64,000 bases of DNA from JBDSLU01 sp963844435 (GTDB lineage Bacteria; Acidobacteriota; Vicinamibacteria; Vicinamibacterales; Vicinamibacteraceae), in contig CAWJOG010000016.1 of NCBI GenBank assembly GCA_963844435.1, positions 372,001-436,000 on the forward strand. The letters are read 5' to 3'. Every line of letters begins with the position of its first letter. Positions within the stretch are counted from its first letter, which is position 1. The position numbers and the translations under genes were made by a program. The notes under the pieces were generated by a model that was given only the letters and a program-made list of their open reading frames with translations, searched no databases and was not told the origin of the DNA. Below are positions 54,299 to 63,350 of the stretch, one piece after another.

Positions 54299-56944
54299 AT
54301 GGTTGCTTCGCGGTTGACCACTGCCGCTGCCGCGCTGATCCTCAGCGTCGCCGCCCTGCCTGCTCCCAGCCATGCCCAGGCCTCGCGCGAGGGCCCGACC
54401 TTCGCGGCCAGCGGCGCCTGGCCTGGGACCAGCTTGCAGCGCCCGGACATCGCCTACGACCAGGTCAACGACGTATATCTGGTCGTCTCAGGTCCGATGA
54501 CACACGGCCGGTTCCAGACCGCCGACGGCGTTCCGCTTGGCGCCACTGAGTTCTACATCCCCAACGCCGGCGCCTACAACCAGACGCCGCGCGTGGCTTA
54601 CGGCGACGGGATGTTCCTCGTCACCTGGCTCGACCTCCGCAGCGATCCGACCGGCAACATCGCCTGGGTCTATGGCCGATTGCTCCGGTTCGGCGCCGGC
54701 GGTACGCCCACGTTCGTGGGGCCCGATTTCCTGATTGGTGCCGCTGCCGGCGGCGTGCATGGCAACCGCGGTGCCGCGGTCGCCTATTCCACGGTCAGCA
54801 AGCGGTTCCTGGTAGCGTTTCACCAATTCGGCGGCGGCGGCCTGCCTGGCAACGACATCCGCGGGCAGCTGGTGTCGGACACCGGGCAGCTGGTGGGTGC
54901 TCCGATCAACATCTCGTTGGACAACCACTTCCAGGGCGAGGTCGGCGTCGGCTACAGCCCGTCGAGCGACAAGTTCCTGGTCGCGTACAACAACTACTAT
55001 GAGCCGGCGGGGCCGTCGACGATTCAGACGAAGACAGTCAGCGCCGTGAACGGCGGGCTCGGGACGGCGAACGACGTCACCAATGCCGCGCTCACCAGCG
55101 TCCCCGAGATCGCCTACAACACCAAGAACAACCAGTTCCTCTTGGCGTGGTGGCAGAACACCGCGGGGCAGGCGATCTATTTCGGGCGCCTCCTGAGCCC
55201 GGAGGGCGCTTCCGCCGGCAACACCACGCCGCTGATCGTCAACTACCCGGGCTACGATTCCCTCGGGCTCGCCTACAACGTGCGAGCCGACACGTTTTTC
55301 GCGGTCGTCCACGGCCGGGCGCCCGACGCGTTTCCGAAGGAAGACGTCGGCGCAGAAATATCGGGCGTCGGTTTGCCCAGCGCCGAGTTCGAAGTCACCG
55401 TCACTGGCAACAAGGCTGGCAACTACAACCCCCGCATCGCCGCCAGCACGGCGCGCAACGAGTGGATGATGGTGACGTCCACGGCGTTCGTCATTGCCAG
55501 CGGGCAGCGCATCAAGACGCTGGCCAACGGCGGCGGTCCGCCGCCACCCCCACCGCCCCCGCCGCCGCCGATCGATCTGTCCGCCGCCGGCGCGCCGAAC
55601 GGCAGCTGGTTCCTGGCCGAAGGCGCGGAAAGCGGCACGGCGACCGGGTTCCACACCTTCTATCTCGTGGCCAACGAGCACGACGATCCCGTCGATGCGC
55701 GCGTCTGGTTCGCCGGCGACGACGGCACGCTGAAGTACCGGACGTTCACGGTGGCGGCGCGGAGCCGCACCACGATCAGCCTGGCCAGCGTGGCGAACGG
55801 CGCCTTTGGCGCGATCTTCCAGTCGACGACGCCGGGTCGCGACATCTTCGTCGCGCGATCGATCTACTGGGGTCCCAACTTCGAGGGCAGCACCGGCGTC
55901 TCGGCGGTCAAGGGCCTCTCCAACACCTGGTACTTCGCCGAGGGCTCGCGCGGCGGCGAGCTGTTCGACAACTTCTTCCTCGTCTTCAACCCGCACCCGA
56001 CGCCGACGACGGTGAGCGTGACGTTCCTCACCGCCTCGGGCCAGGTGATCACCAAGCCGTACACCGTCGCCGCGCAGAAGCGCCTGACGCTCTACGCCAA
56101 CGCCATCCCCGAGCTCGCCGGCAAGGACTTCAGCACGACCATCACCGCGGCCACCGGCGTCGTCGCCGAGCGGGCGATGTACTGGCGGCTGATCGGCAGC
56201 CCCGATCCATCGTGGGTGGGCGGCGCGGCCAGCCTCGGCGCCTCGCAGCTGCAGACCACATGGGTGTTCGCCGAAGGCGCGGCCGCACCGAACTTCGAGT
56301 CCTTCTACCTGCTGCTCAACCCGAACTCGACGCCGATCACGGTGCGCGCCCGCTTCCTGCCCGAGACCGGCATGCCAACGCTGAAGACCATCAACGTCGC
56401 GCCGCGGTCCCGTGCGACCGTCTACTTGAACGGCGAGCTCGGCAACATCGGCGGCGTCGCGTCGACGTTCACCTCGGATTCGCTGCCGTTCCTGGCGGAG
56501 CGCTCGATCTACTGGGGCGCCGGTCGCGTCGAGGGCACCAACGTCATCGGCGCCTCGTCGGCGGCGAATGAGTGGCACTTCCCGGAAGGCGCGTCCGGCG
56601 GCCTGTTCGACACCTACCTGCTGCTCGCCAACCCCGGCACCAACGACTCGACGGTCCGCCTGACGCTGTTCATCGAAGGGGCCGGCCGCTTCACGGCGTT
56701 GCAACCCGAGCTGCTGAAGACGGTGCGCGCCGGATCGCGCCTGACCATCTACATGAACGAGTTCCTTTCCGCGCTCGAGACGGCCGAAGGCCGTGCGGTC
56801 GGCAGCCTGCGCGGCAGGTCGTTCAGCACCAAGATCAACGTGGTGAGCGGCGATCCGGTGGTCGCCGAAGAGGCCCTCTACTGGCACTGGGACGGCGTCA
56901 ATTTCTGGCGCGGCGGCTCGGCCGCATTCGGCATTCCCCGGTAG
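54299..56944 (+). CDS. secreted seven-bladed propeller protein with poly-Pro linker and four FAEG repeats (paralogue A)
   Basis: 881 residues. Signal peptide ASRLTTAAAALILSVAALP. Residues about 40-405 hold seven similar segments: DIAYDQVNDVYLVV, RVAYGDGMFLVTW, AVAYSTVSKRFLVAF, GVGYSPSSDKFLVAY, EIAYNTKNNQFLLAW, GLAYNVRADTFFAV, RIAASTARNEWMMV, which suggests a seven-bladed beta-propeller. A linker of 11 prolines follows near residue 415-425, then four repeats of about 110 residues from residue 434: SWFLAEG, WYFAEGSRGG, WVFAEG, WHFPEG, most ending AERSIYW-like. Likely exported; role unknown. No strong ribosome site precedes ATG 54299. A near-duplicate gene follows 139 bp downstream. Confidence 0.85.
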   Translation: MVASRLTTAAAALILSVAALPAPSHAQASREGPTFAASGAWPGTSLQRPDIAYDQVNDVYLVVSGPMTHGRFQTADGVPLGATEFYIPNAGAYNQTPRVAYGDGMFLVTWLDLRSDPTGNIAWVYGRLLRFGAGGTPTFVGPDFLIGAAAGGVHGNRGAAVAYSTVSKRFLVAFHQFGGGGLPGNDIRGQLVSDTGQLVGAPINISLDNHFQGEVGVGYSPSSDKFLVAYNNYYEPAGPSTIQTKTVSAVNGGLGTANDVTNAALTSVPEIAYNTKNNQFLLAWWQNTAGQAIYFGRLLSPEGASAGNTTPLIVNYPGYDSLGLAYNVRADTFFAVVHGRAPDAFPKEDVGAEISGVGLPSAEFEVTVTGNKAGNYNPRIAASTARNEWMMVTSTAFVIASGQRIKTLANGGGPPPPPPPPPPPIDLSAAGAPNGSWFLAEGAESGTATGFHTFYLVANEHDDPVDARVWFAGDDGTLKYRTFTVAARSRTTISLASVANGAFGAIFQSTTPGRDIFVARSIYWGPNFEGSTGVSAVKGLSNTWYFAEGSRGGELFDNFFLVFNPHPTPTTVSVTFLTASGQVITKPYTVAAQKRLTLYANAIPELAGKDFSTTITAATGVVAERAMYWRLIGSPDPSWVGGAASLGASQLQTTWVFAEGAAAPNFESFYLLLNPNSTPITVRARFLPETGMPTLKTINVAPRSRATVYLNGELGNIGGVASTFTSDSLPFLAERSIYWGAGRVEGTNVIGASSAANEWHFPEGASGGLFDTYLLLANPGTNDSTVRLTLFIEGAGRFTALQPELLKTVRAGSRLTIYMNEFLSALETAEGRAVGSLRGRSFSTKINVVSGDPVVAEEALYWHWDGVNFWRGGSAAFGIPR

Positions 56945-56956
56945 TCGCGATGACGG

Positions 56957-56983
56957 CAGCGGCGCCCGGCGCCGCCGCTGTTT
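56957..56983 (+). terminator. hairpin-T terminator after paralogue A
   Basis: CAGCGGCG (56957-56964) pairs perfectly with CGCCGCTG (56973-56980), followed by TTT. It begins 12 bp after the stop of the first propeller gene and would separate it from the second. Confidence 0.6.
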
Positions 56984-57083
56984 CCTGCCCCGCCACACAT
57001 TTTCCCCATATTGCTCATTCTCTTGCAGCCGATAGATTGACCGGTTGGCCTGTCCGCCGGCCCGGTCTCTGCAGGAGTTTGTG

Positions 57084-59706
57084 ATGGTTGTTTCGCGGAT
57101 CGCGCTCGGCGCCGCGCTCATCGTTCTCGCCCAGCTCATCGCACCGAACCCCGCCGCCGCCCAGGCGGTGCGCGAGGGTCCGAGCTTCGCCGCCGCGGGC
57201 GGCTGGGGCACGGTCCGGCTGCCGGACGTCGCCTACGACGCCTACCACGGCGTCTACCTGACCGTCTCGGGCAACAACGCCGGCGGGCGGTTCGTGTCCA
57301 TGAATGGCGAACCGCTCGGCGCACAGTTCGCGCTGTCGAACTCGCCCACGCACAACCAGAGCGCGCGGGTCACCTACAGTCCGGACCTGCACGGGTTCCT
57401 GGTGGTGTGGTACGACACCCGCGTCAACCCCAACCTGTACCAGGTCTGGGGGCGCATCGTCCGCTACGGCGCAGGCGGCACGCCGCAGTTCCTGACCAAC
57501 GATTTCTTCATCGGCGCTCCCGCCGGCGGGGCCAACGGCGAGCTGGGGATGGACGTGGCGTACCTGGTACGCCTCGAAGCGCTTCCTCGTCGCCTACAAC
57601 CAGATCGGACCGCCCACGGCCGACATCGTCGCGCAGATGGTCGACAACGGCGGGAACCTCATCGGTGGTCCTTTGGCGCTGTCGCTGGACAACCACTGGC
57701 AGCGCGAGCCAAGCGTCGCCTACGACACCCGCAACGACGCCTTCATGGTGGCGTGGGGCGTGTTCTACAACCCGGCAGGGCCCGGCGCCGTGCACGTGCG
57801 CACGGTCGCGGCCTCGACCGGCGCGCTCGGTCCGGTGCGTGAAGTCGCCACGGGCGCCGCCGTCTACGTGCCGCAGGTCGAATACAACGACACCAACGGC
57901 CACTTCTTCGTCGCCTGGTACACCCAGCCGAGCGTCTGGGGCCGCACGGTGGCGCCAGACGGCTCGCCCGTGGGCGGTACATCGCTCGTCGCCTACAACT
58001 ACGCGACCTACGACGGCCTCGGCCTGTCCTACAACCCGGTTGCGAACACCTACTTCGCCATCTTCCACGGGCGCGGCTCCGAGGACGTCGGCGCCCAGGT
58101 GTCGGCGGCCGGCGTGCCCGACCCCGAGATCACGGTGACCGCGACCCCGGGGATCACCGGCAACTACAACCCGCGCATCACGTCGCACGTCGACCGCCGC
58201 GAATGGCTCGTCGTCACCTCGTCGAACTTCGGTCAGATCACCGGGCAGCGCGTGCGTTCGGCTGGCGGCGCGCCGCCGCCCCCGCCCCCGCCGCCGCCCC
58301 CGCCACCACCGCCCCCGCCTGCGCCGACCACCTTCGAGCTGAGCGGGCCGACCATTCCGCACGGCAGCTGGTTCCTCGCCGAAGGCGTGGCCTCGCCGGG
58401 GCCGAACGGGTTCTCCACGTTCTACAGCGTCCAGAACCCGTACGCGAACAACGCGGTGATCCGCGTGGCCTACGCGGGCGACGACGGACGTTTCATCGTC
58501 AAGGGGTACGTCGTGCCGGCACGCGGCCGGATCACGCTGAGTCTCGGCGCCGAGGTCGGCGCCGGAGCGTTCGCGACGATCTTCCAGGCGCTGACGGCGG
58601 GAGCGGACATCAACGTCGAGCGGTCCATCTACTTCGGGCCGAACTTCGAGGTGAGCACCGGCGAGCGCGCCACCAAGCAGCTCTCCAGGATGTGGATGTT
58701 CGCGGAAGGGTCGCGGGGCGGTGAGCTCTTCGACAACTTCTTCCTGCTCTACAACCCCCTCGGCTCACCGGTCACGGCCTACGTCACCTATGCGATGGCC
58801 AACGGCGGGATTGTACGGCGGGCATATGCCATCCCCGCGGGACGCCGGTTGACGCTGGCGGCCAACGAGGTGCCCGAGCTGGCCGGCCAGGACTTCAGCG
58901 TCGTGGTGGAGACCGACACCGGCATCATCGCCGAGCGGTCCATGTACTGGCGGCCGGTCGGCTCGCCGCAGGGGACGCCGTGGGTCGGCGGGCACGCCGC
59001 GCTGGGCTCGCCGGGCTCGTTCGAGAACTGGTTCTTCGCCGAGGGCGCGGCCGGACAGGGCTTCGAGACGTTCTACCTGCTCTTCAACCCGCACCCGACG
59101 ACGGTGACGGTGCACGCCAACTTCTTCACGGAGTCGGCCGGCCTGATCCAGCGCACCTACACGGTGGGGCCCGCCAAGCGCGAGACGATCTACCTGAACG
59201 CCGAGGTCGGCAACGTCGGCGGGGTCGCCGCGTTCCTGTCCGCCACGTCGCCGTTCGTCGCCGAGCGGTCGATCTACTGGGGAGCCGGCCGCGTCGAAGG
59301 CACCAGCGCGCTCGGGATGACCACCACCGCGAACGTCTGGGAGCTGCCCGAAGGAGCCGCTGGCGGCAACTTCGAGACCTTCCTGCTCCTCGCCAATCCG
59401 TACGACACCGCGTCGACGGTCGACATCAGCCTGCAGATCGAAGGCTTCGGCCAGATCACGCTGCCGCCGTCGATGCGCAAGGTCGTGCCGCACTGGGGCC
59501 GCCTGACGCTCTACATGCCGACCATACTGCGAGAGATGGAGATCGCGGAGGGCATGCCGCCCGGCTCCTTGGCGAACAAGTCGTTCGCCACCACCGTCCG
59601 CGTCTTCTCCGGGCCGCCGATCGTCGCGGAGCACGCGGTCTACTGGCAGCGGGCCGGCAGCAACTTCTGGCGCGCCGGCACTGCCGCCTTCGGAACGCCT
59701 CGGTGA
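57084..59706 (+). CDS. secreted seven-bladed propeller protein with poly-Pro linker and four FAEG repeats (paralogue B, one frameshift)
   Basis: About 873 residues after removing one extra C near 57564, where DVAY should continue WYASKRFLVAYN. ATG 57084 has GGAG seven bases upstream and starts the signal peptide VVSRIALGAALIVLAQLIA. The architecture equals that of the gene before it: seven segments of the type DVAYDAYHGVYLTV ... RITSHVDRREWLVV, a linker of 16 prolines near residue 396, and four repeats opening SWFLAEG, WMFAEGSRGG, WFFAEG, WELPEG. The pair clearly arose by duplication and has diverged through its whole length. The stop overlaps the start of the next gene (GTGA), suggesting a joint function with the TPR/HEAT protein. 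Confidence 0.85.
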
Positions 59707-60935
59707 GCCGAGGGATCAGGGCAGCGCTGGCGCCCGTGGTCGCTGTCGCGGCGGTCCTGGCGTGCCGCGCCGTCGAGGCGGGACAGGCCGCCCGCCCGGC
59801 CCAGCCGGCGGCCCGGCCCGCCAGCCCTGCGCCGGCGCCAGCGAGCGCGCCGCCAACGGCCGCCGATCGCGCGGCCCGCGACGCGCGCGCCGCGCTGGAG
59901 CGCGGCGATGCGGCCAAGGCGCTCGAGCTCGTCGCGCCCGTCATCGCCAAGGAGCCCGCGCATCCGCTTGCGGCGGCAGTGAAGGTGGACGCCCTGCTCG
60001 GGCTCGGCGAACGGACCCAGGCCCTGGATGCCTACGATGCGTGGTTCAACGTCGTCCGCGCCGAGGATATCGCGCTCCTGACCCGCATCGCCGTCGCCGA
60101 GCTCGAGGCGCTGCAGGCCGAACCGTTACTTCAGATCGACGCGCTCGTCGCGCTCAGCACGCAGCAGGGCCCTCGCGGCACGCGAGCCCGGACGCAGTTG
60201 ACCGAGTTCGCCACCGCGAATCCGCCGACCAGCCGCTCATGGCCGGCGACCGTCGCGCTCTGCCGCCTCGGGGACGCGGCGGCGGCCAGGACGGCGGCAA
60301 AGGCGTACCGGGAATCCATCGGCAGCGGCCGCGTCACCGCGCTCGAAGCGGTCATCGCCGCCGGCGGGCCCGGCGCCGAGCCGATCCTGCGCGATGCCCT
60401 CGGCGTCCGCGATGCGATGCTGCAGTCGACGGCGGCGGATGGCGCGGCGACGCTGAAGCTGAAGGGGCTGGTGCCGGACCTGCAGCAGGTCGCGAAGACC
60501 GGCGAGATGTTCGCGCGCTTCACGGCGGCCGTCGCCCTGGCGCATCTGGGCGCGACCGGCGGAGAAACGCTGATCGAAGCCGGTGCCACGAGCCCCGCCC
60601 AGGATGCGCGGCTCCGCGTCGCCGGGGTGCGCAAGGCGCGCGGCGATCGCGGCTGGATCGAGGCGACGCGGCCGCTCCTCGCGAGCGACGACGTCGCGGT
60701 GCGCTATCAGGCCGCGGCGATGCTGATCGACGTGGACCGGCCGGCGGCGGTGAAGGTGCTGCAGACCGGCACGCAGGATCCGAACACCGCCGTGCGGACG
60801 CTCGTCGCCGACGTCGTCACCAAGGATCCGGGGACCCCGGTCGCCGAGCTGCGCCGGCTGCTCCGCGACGGCGTGCCGCGGGTCCGCCTCTACGCCTCCG
60901 CGGCGATCCTCCGCCACCCCGCTCCCCCGCGCTAG
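59703..60935 (+). CDS. TPR/HEAT-repeat secreted or anchored protein
   Basis: 410 residues from GTG 59703. A hydrophobic start (APVVAVAAVLACRAVEAG) may be a lipoprotein-like or ordinary signal, followed by a Pro/Ala linker, a TPR-like helical pair (ARAALERGDAAKALELVAPVI) and HEAT-like repeats: FTAAVALAHLGATGGETLI, RYQAAAMLIDVDRPAAVKVL, VRLYASAAILRH. It is coupled to the propeller gene by a four-base overlap and may bind that product or its repeats. It ends convergently with the TonB receptor: the two stop codons share the bases CTAG at 60932-60935. Confidence 0.75.
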   Translation: MSRGIRAALAPVVAVAAVLACRAVEAGQAARPAQPAARPASPAPAPASAPPTAADRAARDARAALERGDAAKALELVAPVIAKEPAHPLAAAVKVDALLGLGERTQALDAYDAWFNVVRAEDIALLTRIAVAELEALQAEPLLQIDALVALSTQQGPRGTRARTQLTEFATANPPTSRSWPATVALCRLGDAAAARTAAKAYRESIGSGRVTALEAVIAAGGPGAEPILRDALGVRDAMLQSTAADGAATLKLKGLVPDLQQVAKTGEMFARFTAAVALAHLGATGGETLIEAGATSPAQDARLRVAGVRKARGDRGWIEATRPLLASDDVAVRYQAAAMLIDVDRPAAVKVLQTGTQDPNTAVRTLVADVVTKDPGTPVAELRRLLRDGVPRVRLYASAAILRHPAPPR

Positions 60936-63310
60936 AACGCCACGGTCGTGGCGACGCGCAGCGTGCGCGGCACGACGGGATGGACGTGATGATCGTCGAC
61001 GCCGGCCAGCGGCTCGCCGGGCAGGCGTGACCGGAAGTAGTAGTCGATGTCGTTGTGCGCGGCGTCCAGCAGGTTGAAGGCGTCGAGGGTCACCTTGAGC
61101 CTCGACGACAGCTGATAGCCGCCGAGCAGGTTGACCAGCGTGGTCGGGCGCGAGCGCACGGAGTCGTCCTCGACCAGCGACCGCGCACCGAAGTAGCGCA
61201 GGCGGACACCGGCGAAGGTGCGGTGGACGCCTTCGACGCCGATGCCCGCGGACACCACGGTACCGACCGCTTCCGGAACCCGCAGCCCGGCCGACTCGCC
61301 GCTCGCGAACCGCGCCTCGGACAGCGACACGTCGGCATCCAGGACCAGCCACGACACCGGCCGGTAGTAGTTGGCGATTTCGACGCCCCAGCGCCGGCTC
61401 GCCGGCCCCGGTTCGGTGGCGCCGAGATCGCCGTTGTAGACCAGTTCCGAGTCGAGCCCGAGTCGCCACACCGAGACGGTCGTCTGCAGCCGCGGCACGA
61501 CAATCGTGCGCACGCCGGCCTCGATGCCGGTCGCGCGGACGAGCGGCGTGACCCGCTCGGCCGGCAGGCCAAACGCATCGCGCGTCAGCGTCGTCCCGAG
61601 CGCGTTGTTGCTGTGGAAGCCGCTGCCGGCGTTCGCATAGATCTCGGTCCGGCGCCATGGCCCCAGCGCCACCGACAGCTTCGGGCTGGCCAACGCCGCG
61701 CGTGTCGCTCCGCTGTTGGCGGCATCGAGCGCGTCGACGCGCGCCCCGAGGCCGTCGGCACGCAGGCCGAGCGTCGTGCGCAGCCACGGCGTCCACGACG
61801 TCTGCGTCTGCGCGTAGACGCCGCCGGAGCCGACCAGGGCCCGGGAGCTGGCGCGCGTCTCGAGCCGGGCGCCCGACTCGGTGTGATGGAGCGAGACCTC
61901 GCCGATGCGATCGGCCCGCACCTGCACGCCGATGGTGTGCTCGGAGGGACGGCCCAGCAGGGACGCCGCCCAGCGGTGCGAGGCGCGGCCGCCGAGCACC
62001 CAGCGTCGATCGATCTGCTGCTGCTGATCGCCGTGGACCGGATCGTCGAGGTAGAAGGTGAAGTTCGACACGAGGTCGAGCGTGTAGCGCAGGGCGTAGG
62101 CCGTCACCTTCGTGAACGCCCGCGATCGGCCGCGCTGCCACTCGAGGGCGACGCTGTGGCGCCCGGTCTCGCCGGTGTCGGTCGGATCGATGGTGCCGAA
62201 GCGATCGATCCGCCCGTCGTCGATGGCGCGCTGGGGCGACGCCTCGGTGGCGTTCCAGGCGCCGTGATACCCCGCATACGTGAGCGCCAGTCCGTTGATG
62301 CTGTCGCCGCGGCTGTAGCGCAGCACCGCGTTGGTCTTGTCGTAGGCGTCTGGAACGGTCCACGGCCCGTCGTTCTGCGAGAACTCCACCGCCGCGAGCA
62401 GGGTCCCGCGCCCGACTTTCGGCGAGAGCGCCAGCAGGCCGCGGCTGAAGCCGTATGCGCCGCGCTCGAGCGCGAGGAACGGACGCTCCAGCGACGTCGC
62501 ATACGTGATCGTCGCCGAACCGGCGGTGGCGAAGTCCCCCTGGTCCGCGAAGTACGGTCCCTTCGAGAACTGGACACCGGCGACGATCTCCGGAATCAGG
62601 AAGTTGACGTCGGCGTAGCCCTGGCTGTGCGCGTGGGTCGGCATGTTCACCGGCGCGCCGGCCACCGACACCGCGAAGTCGCTGCCGTGATCGAGGTTGA
62701 AGCCGCGCAGGAAGTACTGGTTGGCCTTGCCCTCGCCGCTGTGCTGCGTGACGATGACGCCCGGCACGGTCTCGAGCACCTCGCCCTGGCGCATGATCGG
62801 CCGTACGTCGAGCTGACGCGCGGTGATCGCGCCCTGGCTCGCCGACTGCGCGATGCCGACCAGGCTCTGCGCGGGATCGTCGACGTCGGCCAGGTTGGCG
62901 AAGCCACGGCGGGCGACGACGGTCACGTCGGCATTCATCGACAGCTGGAGCACCGCGTCGCGCCGGACCTCGCGGCCGTCGACCACGACACCGCGGTGGA
63001 CGGCCGGCCCGAAGTTCACCAGCGCGACCACGATCGTGTACGTGCCGCGCGCCACATCCTCGAAGACGTAGCGGCCGTCGGCATCGGCGACGGTCACCCG
63101 CGGCCGGCCGCCCGCGGTGATCAGCTCGACGGAGGCGCCGGGCAACGGGGCACCGGTGTCGTCCGCGACCCGGCCCGCCACCCGTGCCTCACCCTGCGCC
63201 GCCGCCGTGCACGGTGCGCACGCCAGCACGAGCGCGACCGACAAGGCGAGGCGCACGACCGGGAGGCAGAGGCCCGGGGACGAGGCGAGGGCACGGACGA
63301 CGGACGACAT
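60932..63310 (-). CDS. TonB-dependent receptor with regulatory-like N-terminal domain
   Basis: 792 residues from ATG 63310, which has GGAG about ten bases upstream. A signal peptide (LPVVRLALSVALVLA) precedes a carboxypeptidase-regulatory-like domain (GRVADDTGAPLPGASVELI), then a plug with VLETVPGVIVTQHSGEGKAN, YFLRGFNLDHGSDFAVSVAG and MPTHAHSQGYADVNFLIPE. This plug signature belongs to a widespread receptor group of unknown ligand. The barrel ends RVATTVAF with a C-terminal Phe. A GlcG/HbpS-like gene lies 40 bp upstream on the same strand, so the two may be co-expressed for uptake of a haem-like or other cofactor. Confidence 0.92.
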   Translation of the reverse strand: MSSVVRALASSPGLCLPVVRLALSVALVLACAPCTAAAQGEARVAGRVADDTGAPLPGASVELITAGGRPRVTVADADGRYVFEDVARGTYTIVVALVNFGPAVHRGVVVDGREVRRDAVLQLSMNADVTVVARRGFANLADVDDPAQSLVGIAQSASQGAITARQLDVRPIMRQGEVLETVPGVIVTQHSGEGKANQYFLRGFNLDHGSDFAVSVAGAPVNMPTHAHSQGYADVNFLIPEIVAGVQFSKGPYFADQGDFATAGSATITYATSLERPFLALERGAYGFSRGLLALSPKVGRGTLLAAVEFSQNDGPWTVPDAYDKTNAVLRYSRGDSINGLALTYAGYHGAWNATEASPQRAIDDGRIDRFGTIDPTDTGETGRHSVALEWQRGRSRAFTKVTAYALRYTLDLVSNFTFYLDDPVHGDQQQQIDRRWVLGGRASHRWAASLLGRPSEHTIGVQVRADRIGEVSLHHTESGARLETRASSRALVGSGGVYAQTQTSWTPWLRTTLGLRADGLGARVDALDAANSGATRAALASPKLSVALGPWRRTEIYANAGSGFHSNNALGTTLTRDAFGLPAERVTPLVRATGIEAGVRTIVVPRLQTTVSVWRLGLDSELVYNGDLGATEPGPASRRWGVEIANYYRPVSWLVLDADVSLSEARFASGESAGLRVPEAVGTVVSAGIGVEGVHRTFAGVRLRYFGARSLVEDDSVRSRPTTLVNLLGGYQLSSRLKVTLDAFNLLDAAHNDIDYYFRSRLPGEPLAGVDDHHVHPVVPRTLRVATTVAF

Positions 63311-63350
63311 CGGTCGAGCTCCGATCGGTTGGAGAAGCAGAGCCGGTCGG

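Noticed and set aside
55535..58325. CRISPR-like short repeats at the CCG/CCC runs near 55535 and 58270
   Set aside because: These are proline codon runs in two paralogous genes with no spacers.
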